The notes below the pieces were generated by a model, which made no database searches, had not been told where the DNA came from, and was given only the letters and a program-made list of their open reading frames with translations. Position numbers and translations under genes: made by a program. A stretch of 64,000 nucleotides of DNA from Glossina fuscipes (taxonomy: Eukaryota; Arthropoda; Insecta; Diptera; Glossinidae), in assembly GCF_014805625.2 (NCBI RefSeq), contig NW_023998416.1, positions 30,692,068 to 30,756,067 of the forward strand, in the 5' to 3' direction. This document shows, one piece after another, positions 60,001 through 64,000 of this stretch. How positions within the stretch are numbered: position 1 is the stretch's first letter; each line of letters opens with the position of its first letter.

Positions 60001-62973
60001 CTTTTTATTTGCCGATGACTTACGTTGAGATTTCTTAGACGGGGGCTTTGTAGCTTTTGCAGGTTTTTTTACTTTCAGTTTCGCGGGCTTTTGCATTGAG
60101 TCGTTCAACTCAGTCTGGGATTCCTGCCGTTCCTGCTTCATGAAATTCAGTAAACGATTTTGACGTTTGGTTGCCCTTTCTTCACGTGTATTTGTACTTA
60201 ACATTTTTTTTACTGAATTCAAACGCTTTAAACGTGCTTGAGCTTTTCTTTCAGCTTCGATTACAAAATCCTCATCTCTTATATCATCGCTATCTACCGT
60301 AGCGTCATCGAAATCGTCAAAATCTATTTCATCTTCATCGTCGTCTTCGATCGGTATTTGTTTGCTTCTGTTTTGTTCCCCCATCCCATCCTCCAATTTT
60401 ACAACTGGTTTACGTCTACTACGTTTTTGTCTTAATGTCAACTTGCTGGCAGATTGTGCTGAACTTTCCTTTTCTACTGCTGCCTCCGTGCCATCTTTGT
60501 CTTCTATCACTGCCTCCACTTTAATTCGCTTTTTCGGCATTTTGGTTTTTGAATACGTGGCGGTAGCTGCTTCAGTACTTAAATGGCGATTTTTGCTTTT
60601 GGCGGCTTCAACAGCCGCCTGTAGCAAACGACTACTAGTAGTTGCTGCGGTTACTATTGCAGTAGCTGTCCGAGAACTCTTACGAGTAGCTTCCGGTAAT
60701 GTTATTGTGGCAGTTGCTGCAACTATAGCCGCAGCAGTCGCCACATCATTATTAGTTGACTTTTTTCTTGTTGCAGTGGGTTGTTTCAATTGCTGAACTG
60801 GCTGGATGGGGGCTTTCGGAAAACTCTGCTTGCTAATGTCATTTATCTTTTTCGATGAATTAACAATAGCGCCTTTCAGCGATTTTCGTTTCGCAGTCGC
60901 CACAGCTCTTTTCCCCCATGTTGACTTAACGTCGTCGATACGCATTAAATTATCAGTAGTGTCCTCTGCCTCAGAAAAAGATGAGTGCGTTGAAGACGAA
61001 GTGTTTCCAACCCGATCTGAAGTTGTTTGACGATCTATATCGGTGGGCAAATCACTCGAATCACTTCGCCGTTTTGGGAACATAAAGCTTTCCGCTTCGC
61101 CATTGAGAACCTGTAATTCCGTAGCTCGTACCTTTTTAAATTTAACTATTATTGATGGTGATGCTGCGGCAACCGCACCGTCTCTCCCGCCACGACCTTT
61201 AGGTGGTGTACAATTCAAATCAGTGTGAGTCTCAACTACTTTGTATAAAGAAGAAGGCGGTAGGGTCGCGCGTATTGGCGGAGAAAGAGCTGATGAAGAG
61301 AGTTTTTTGCAATTCTTATTTAAACCACTTGCAAATACCGATGACTGTATTTCGTTAACGAAAGATCGCCCTATGCAAACATTTTTCTGGGGACTAGGAA
61401 CCTTTAGTGACTTCGAAGGTAGGTTTTGAAACTTTTCCGACGAATGTTTGCCCTTCGTGACGCGTTTCGATTTTTCACGTAACGTCGGCGAAAGAGATTT
61501 TGGTACAACCAACGTCACTGAATCTTCTGAAATATTCTTTTGGTTACTGTTGTTGATGGTAACGGTTGGGACGATCGTTTCCTCTTCATTATTGTTTCCG
61601 ATTTCCTCATCGTCTTCAACGTCGTCAACATCCATTTCTCGTGGCTCACTTTTTATTTCAAGTTTTCTGTTTTCTTCTAGGAAATTATTCACATCCGCTG
61701 AGGTATGTATTAATGTATCTAAGGCAATAAAATTTTGTGGATTTTTGGCAAAGTACTCATGATCTTTCGTCTTGAGATGTATGGTAAGTGTATCGTATTC
61801 AATTTTGCAAATCTCGCAGACTCCGCACTGTTTGTCTGATGATTCTTTTGGTTGTTGTTGCTGTTGTTGTTTACACGCTACAGCATTGCGCTGACTATTT
61901 GCTGTTGATTTTTTCAAAATTTTTACAGTACTTTGATGTTGGGAAGACCGGGAGCGAGATTTTCGAGTCATATTTGCATCTAAAACTGCAATTTTTTTAT
62001 ATTCTTCTCCCTTGGGAATTTCGCGTTTCGGTGATAAACGAAAAGCTCCGTCCTCGCGGGAAATTTCAACTTTCGGCCACTCGTTAGACTTTCTAAAGAG
62101 TTGATAATAGGGGCGGCAATTTCGCCTAATTGTTTCTATTTTTATAAAACCACCCTTAAGACTGATCGGTTCTATGCTACCAGATTTGATAGAACTTCTT
62201 TTGATATGACCTAAATATTCTTTCAGTTCGTGTTGAACCTTTTTGAAAAACCGCAAAGCATGCTCCGCTTGCCAAAGTATGTAAGCCGGAGATGCAGTAA
62301 AGGCTTGTTGAGACTTTAAGGGTGTCGTCGCTGCTGTTTGAACTGAGTTTGTTCCCAGTTGATTCCCTAACGCGCTGAATGGGGGCGTATTTGTAGCTGA
62401 GGTTACGCTTTGACGTCTAGCACGGCTTAAAATGGCATCGGCTCTTGACTGTCGTAACGTTTTCTTAGCATTAACACTATTCGTATTATTGCCATTAGTT
62501 TTGAAGCCATTGCTCGATTTAACTTCCTGTGATTCTAAGGAGTACGGTGTTTGAGGTGTGAGCGGCGTAGTTGGAGTTTGAGGTGTACCAGGACTGTGAT
62601 TGTAATTGCCCTGAGCAACTTTTTGTCGTATATTACCTGGCAGAACGGTCGGCTTATCTGTTATGAAATGTGTAACATTTGATGTTAAGAAAAATTCCAA
62701 TGAGCCGCCCAACAACTTTATTTGCTCCTCAATACGTTTGGTAAGCTGATGATCGCATATATCCAAGTAGAATTTAAAGTGGCACAATGGTTTCTTGCAT
62801 TTAATTACTTTGACTGAAGGACTACGTTTTGATGTATAAACTGCTGCTGTTGCGTTTGTGGTGACAGATGAGGTTGGCAATTGTTGTTGTAGCTGTTCTT
62901 GAATATATTGTTGTTGCTGATTAAATTTTGCATCAAATTTACTCGTACTGTTGATACTCGACTGCGGTTGCAT
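57097..62973 (-). CDS. chif: Chiffon, Dbf4 orthologue (Cdc7 kinase activator)
   Basis: One uninterrupted frame of 1958 residues. Dbf4 motif N is at about 57-110 (CHFKFYLDICDHQLTKRIEE), motif M at about 275-330 (GGFIKIETIRRNCRPYYQLF) and the Dbf4 zinc finger at about 383-420. The finger has C386-x2-C389-x9-H399-x5-H405. Activation of Cdc7 kinase at replication origins is the conserved role. The long C-terminal part is typical of insect Chiffon and is reported in Drosophila to bind the Gcn5 acetyltransferase. Here it includes a conserved block near residues 995-1070 (LWYRVYMRQDECQERYFEYY), acidic runs near residues 1720-1760 and a basic end RVTCRRLRAPFRRFRYRR. Drosophila loss causes thin eggshells through failed chorion gene amplification. 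The ATG at 62973 is the first in frame; poly-Gln and Ala-rich stretches are normal for fly proteins. Confidence 0.95.
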   Translation of the reverse strand: MQPQSSINSTSKFDAKFNQQQQYIQEQLQQQLPTSSVTTNATAAVYTSKRSPSVKVIKCKKPLCHFKFYLDICDHQLTKRIEEQIKLLGGSLEFFLTSNVTHFITDKPTVLPGNIRQKVAQGNYNHSPGTPQTPTTPLTPQTPYSLESQEVKSSNGFKTNGNNTNSVNAKKTLRQSRADAILSRARRQSVTSATNTPPFSALGNQLGTNSVQTAATTPLKSQQAFTASPAYILWQAEHALRFFKKVQHELKEYLGHIKRSSIKSGSIEPISLKGGFIKIETIRRNCRPYYQLFRKSNEWPKVEISREDGAFRLSPKREIPKGEEYKKIAVLDANMTRKSRSRSSQHQSTVKILKKSTANSQRNAVACKQQQQQQPKESSDKQCGVCEICKIEYDTLTIHLKTKDHEYFAKNPQNFIALDTLIHTSADVNNFLEENRKLEIKSEPREMDVDDVEDDEEIGNNNEEETIVPTVTINNSNQKNISEDSVTLVVPKSLSPTLREKSKRVTKGKHSSEKFQNLPSKSLKVPSPQKNVCIGRSFVNEIQSSVFASGLNKNCKKLSSSALSPPIRATLPPSSLYKVVETHTDLNCTPPKGRGGRDGAVAAASPSIIVKFKKVRATELQVLNGEAESFMFPKRRSDSSDLPTDIDRQTTSDRVGNTSSSTHSSFSEAEDTTDNLMRIDDVKSTWGKRAVATAKRKSLKGAIVNSSKKINDISKQSFPKAPIQPVQQLKQPTATRKKSTNNDVATAAAIVAATATITLPEATRKSSRTATAIVTAATTSSRLLQAAVEAAKSKNRHLSTEAATATYSKTKMPKKRIKVEAVIEDKDGTEAAVEKESSAQSASKLTLRQKRSRRKPVVKLEDGMGEQNRSKQIPIEDDDEDEIDFDDFDDATVDSDDIRDEDFVIEAERKAQARLKRLNSVKKMLSTNTREERATKRQNRLLNFMKQERQESQTELNDSMQKPAKLKVKKPAKATKPPSKKSQRKSSANKKRSKKIERVFDFTKSERLKKLRYAFERLPTSDLWYRVYMRQDECQERYFEYYGTTTYRKLPYELGPIPFETTFLDGSNGAKICCNLCQSSQTDSEKDAFNGNTAKSELYNLEIKGEKYETKPPSTSDSGASSSNVVNDFANISGTTLGNYTTPQAYTHKHKKLHLLQRYRQEQEQQELLQRQKLEENMKLGVDIKDDTSRIEGCVAVTPIESMREQRAGSTHSNASSCASSAATLNKAKKVRQRHFNKASYLAHLELPPRKSPREHASTLALVSCIIKQRQDSLSKPNSETDEPPTTPLALTPIDIKPLLDIKSPLLPIETPAAAALPASLEVDAHSDSLRLQAPTPEEELRFATEISETVKRMRRGRNKYDYSPPFVARKVRRPRSNRGRGAANCVLATTSSLWDKPLQVNRLIPQIPQTSCIKSQIIAPTVVKRRRGRQKACFVEVNSLMPSIRKTGSKKGVLEFEADATALKTLKSAPTDYVNPKLLEWQIDKYLSSVGRQYDEPEQNILLANRCDLRIPNQSTINQNTPPSTDHFSSDFDLCDLLNQGAARESLGTEALGTEENRLVVDTKQKDFSFFNSIALHSYYRKRKTLKCNRTGWPKVSKKKSTCRQQKLRQRIYFMKDSEPKIESNLDKLNKEGIKQEPMDVEDIDGGDNMEDNDDTTQERTRESAAITPPNSEIELNAFAVNANAVLSERKKQNEEQEDDETQMMLIEEQEDADTMLESVEEEEETNKMESDVDADIEEVDDDDDGEEEEEDVESRKPVKSLQFKHQTTAYALADESTEKPMPSLELLSPVEKFRNRLLNNSVNSVHSLAASSTPTIHLMRPLRRTPQLNGSLGSCISPSEKAGDNSDIFTVSSDGLETDLDLSNSHSQLKCINDDDSRHQNHHHYHESHLNNAVGNITPKRKFDISKYAPTNAATCAAEAATAAVKSLAISQFLKKEVRVTCRRLRAPFRRFRYRR

Positions 62974-64000
62974 ACCTTTAGTCGCAAAATAGCTAACGAA
63001 TTAAATAGCAATTGTAGAAAGTAGCATAATAATAGTTGTAGAAATTGTTGTTGTTGTCGTCATATGAACAGTGGGTGATTTTATTTTAAAGCGAACGGAA
63101 ACGTGGCGCAATGTAACGTCCAGAAGTAAAAAATGAAAGAGAAGAACAAATAAAGCAACCGTAAGAATTTTATAGAAATTTTATATAAATCTTAGGAGAT
63201 AATACATTTTCCTTCATTCATTTACTTAATAAGTACAATTTTTAAATCAAGTAAAATATAAACGCCTTTTCTATTTAACGCTGTCAAAGAAAGACTACGA
63301 GAAAACAAAGCAGATGTACGAAGATCATTATTTCATCCCTCAGATAAATTCAACGCAGTACATCTTCGTGTACATAACATGATCTAACAGTGAAATAATA
63401 CTCTTCTATCGGAGAAAGACAATCCCCCTTTAAGAGAAAATATTGCCATAGCTATTCTGAAACAATAATTGCTGTAATAACCTTGCTTTTACCTATTTGC
63501 TATGCAGTTACCCATTATGCAATTATGTAGTTATACGTGCTTGTACAAATGTAAACGTTTAGGGAAACATAAATATCTGCGTTTATTTATTGAGTAGATG
63601 CTTGTATATATTTTTACAACACAAAACGGAAAATATTTTTTGTGTTTCTTTACTAGAGTAAAACTACGTACGGTTAATTCACGGAGCTAAGCTATAGTTG
63701 ATTATTTATTTAAACTGTTTGAAATTTCGACCTACGTGAGGTAAATAAATAAAAGTTAACTGGAGAACAAGCATGCTTAAAAATCATTCGTTAAATGAAG
63801 AGAATACACAAGTAAATGTTATTAGTTGTCGTTCAATTTATGTTGAATTTAAAAAATTTTGAGTATAGTGTTATACCAGATTAATAGAGTCTATCTAAAG
63901 ACTATCTGTCATCAAATATGCTTTCCAATGACATCGTTTAGTTTCAGATTTACAATTTTTTTGTCCTTATCGCGGAAATTCTAATTCTGTGCGTCAGTTT
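62974..64000. other. Upstream region of chiffon
   Basis: AT-rich DNA that should carry the promoter and 5' UTR of chiffon. A possible 3' splice site (CTAAAG) two bases before the ATG allows an upstream non-coding exon. No other gene is seen. Confidence 0.5.

Overview
This window looks like nuclear DNA of a higher fly (Diptera, Calyptratae; tsetse-like). The evidence is AT-rich sequence, GT-AG introns of about 60-80 bp, TA and poly-A/T microsatellites, and conserved proteins with clear insect and human counterparts. A dispersed repeat resembling one I associate with tsetse and other calyptrate flies is also present. The species call is inference; the gene calls come from translating and splicing the sequence by eye, without database searches. 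LAYOUT: 1-11505 is non-coding apart from repeats, and probably holds the upstream exon(s) and long first intron of the next gene. 11506-14684 (+) holds eight exons of an AREL1-type HECT ubiquitin ligase. 14685-22588 is non-coding, with repeats and a MITE-like element. 22589-25506 (+) is a two-exon secreted protein with three chitin-binding (CBM14) domains. 25507-27598 carries a decayed retroelement-like patch and an assembly gap. 27599-30532 (+) is Vps52 in six exons. It converges tail to tail, 51 bp between stop codons, with a three-exon TXNDC17-like thioredoxin gene (30584-31409, -). MAIN INTEREST: 32740-55344, all on the minus strand, holds two lineage-expanded families side by side. The first is four tandem, apparently intronless paralogs (called W1-W4 here; 32740-35259, 38283-39605, 41237-42484, 44243-45583). 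They share a roughly 70-residue core domain around a W-T-[ED]-[ED]-D-D motif that I do not recognise, a Cys/His/Trp-rich N-terminal box, and unrelated in-frame repeat expansions. The second is three genes (H1-H3; 47398-48075, 50032-51393, 53133-55344) whose last exon encodes a motif like the C-terminal box of HYLS1, a centriole/ciliogenesis protein. H2 carries a second, decayed copy of the box on an extra exon, and H3 carries 71-77-residue tandem repeats. Conserved non-coding blocks lie upstream of paralogs in both families, so duplication was at DNA level. Copies of one dispersed repeat sit in nearly every spacer, which makes unequal crossing-over plausible. A sperm or centriole role for the cluster is a hypothesis only. 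57097-62973 (-) is chiffon, the fly Dbf4 orthologue, as one 1958-codon reading frame. COOPERATION: the single-copy genes are ordinary housekeeping or developmental genes in ubiquitin ligation, endosome-to-Golgi tethering, redox control and replication/chromatin. They have no evident functional link to each other. The clustered families are the only sign of a locus-level system.
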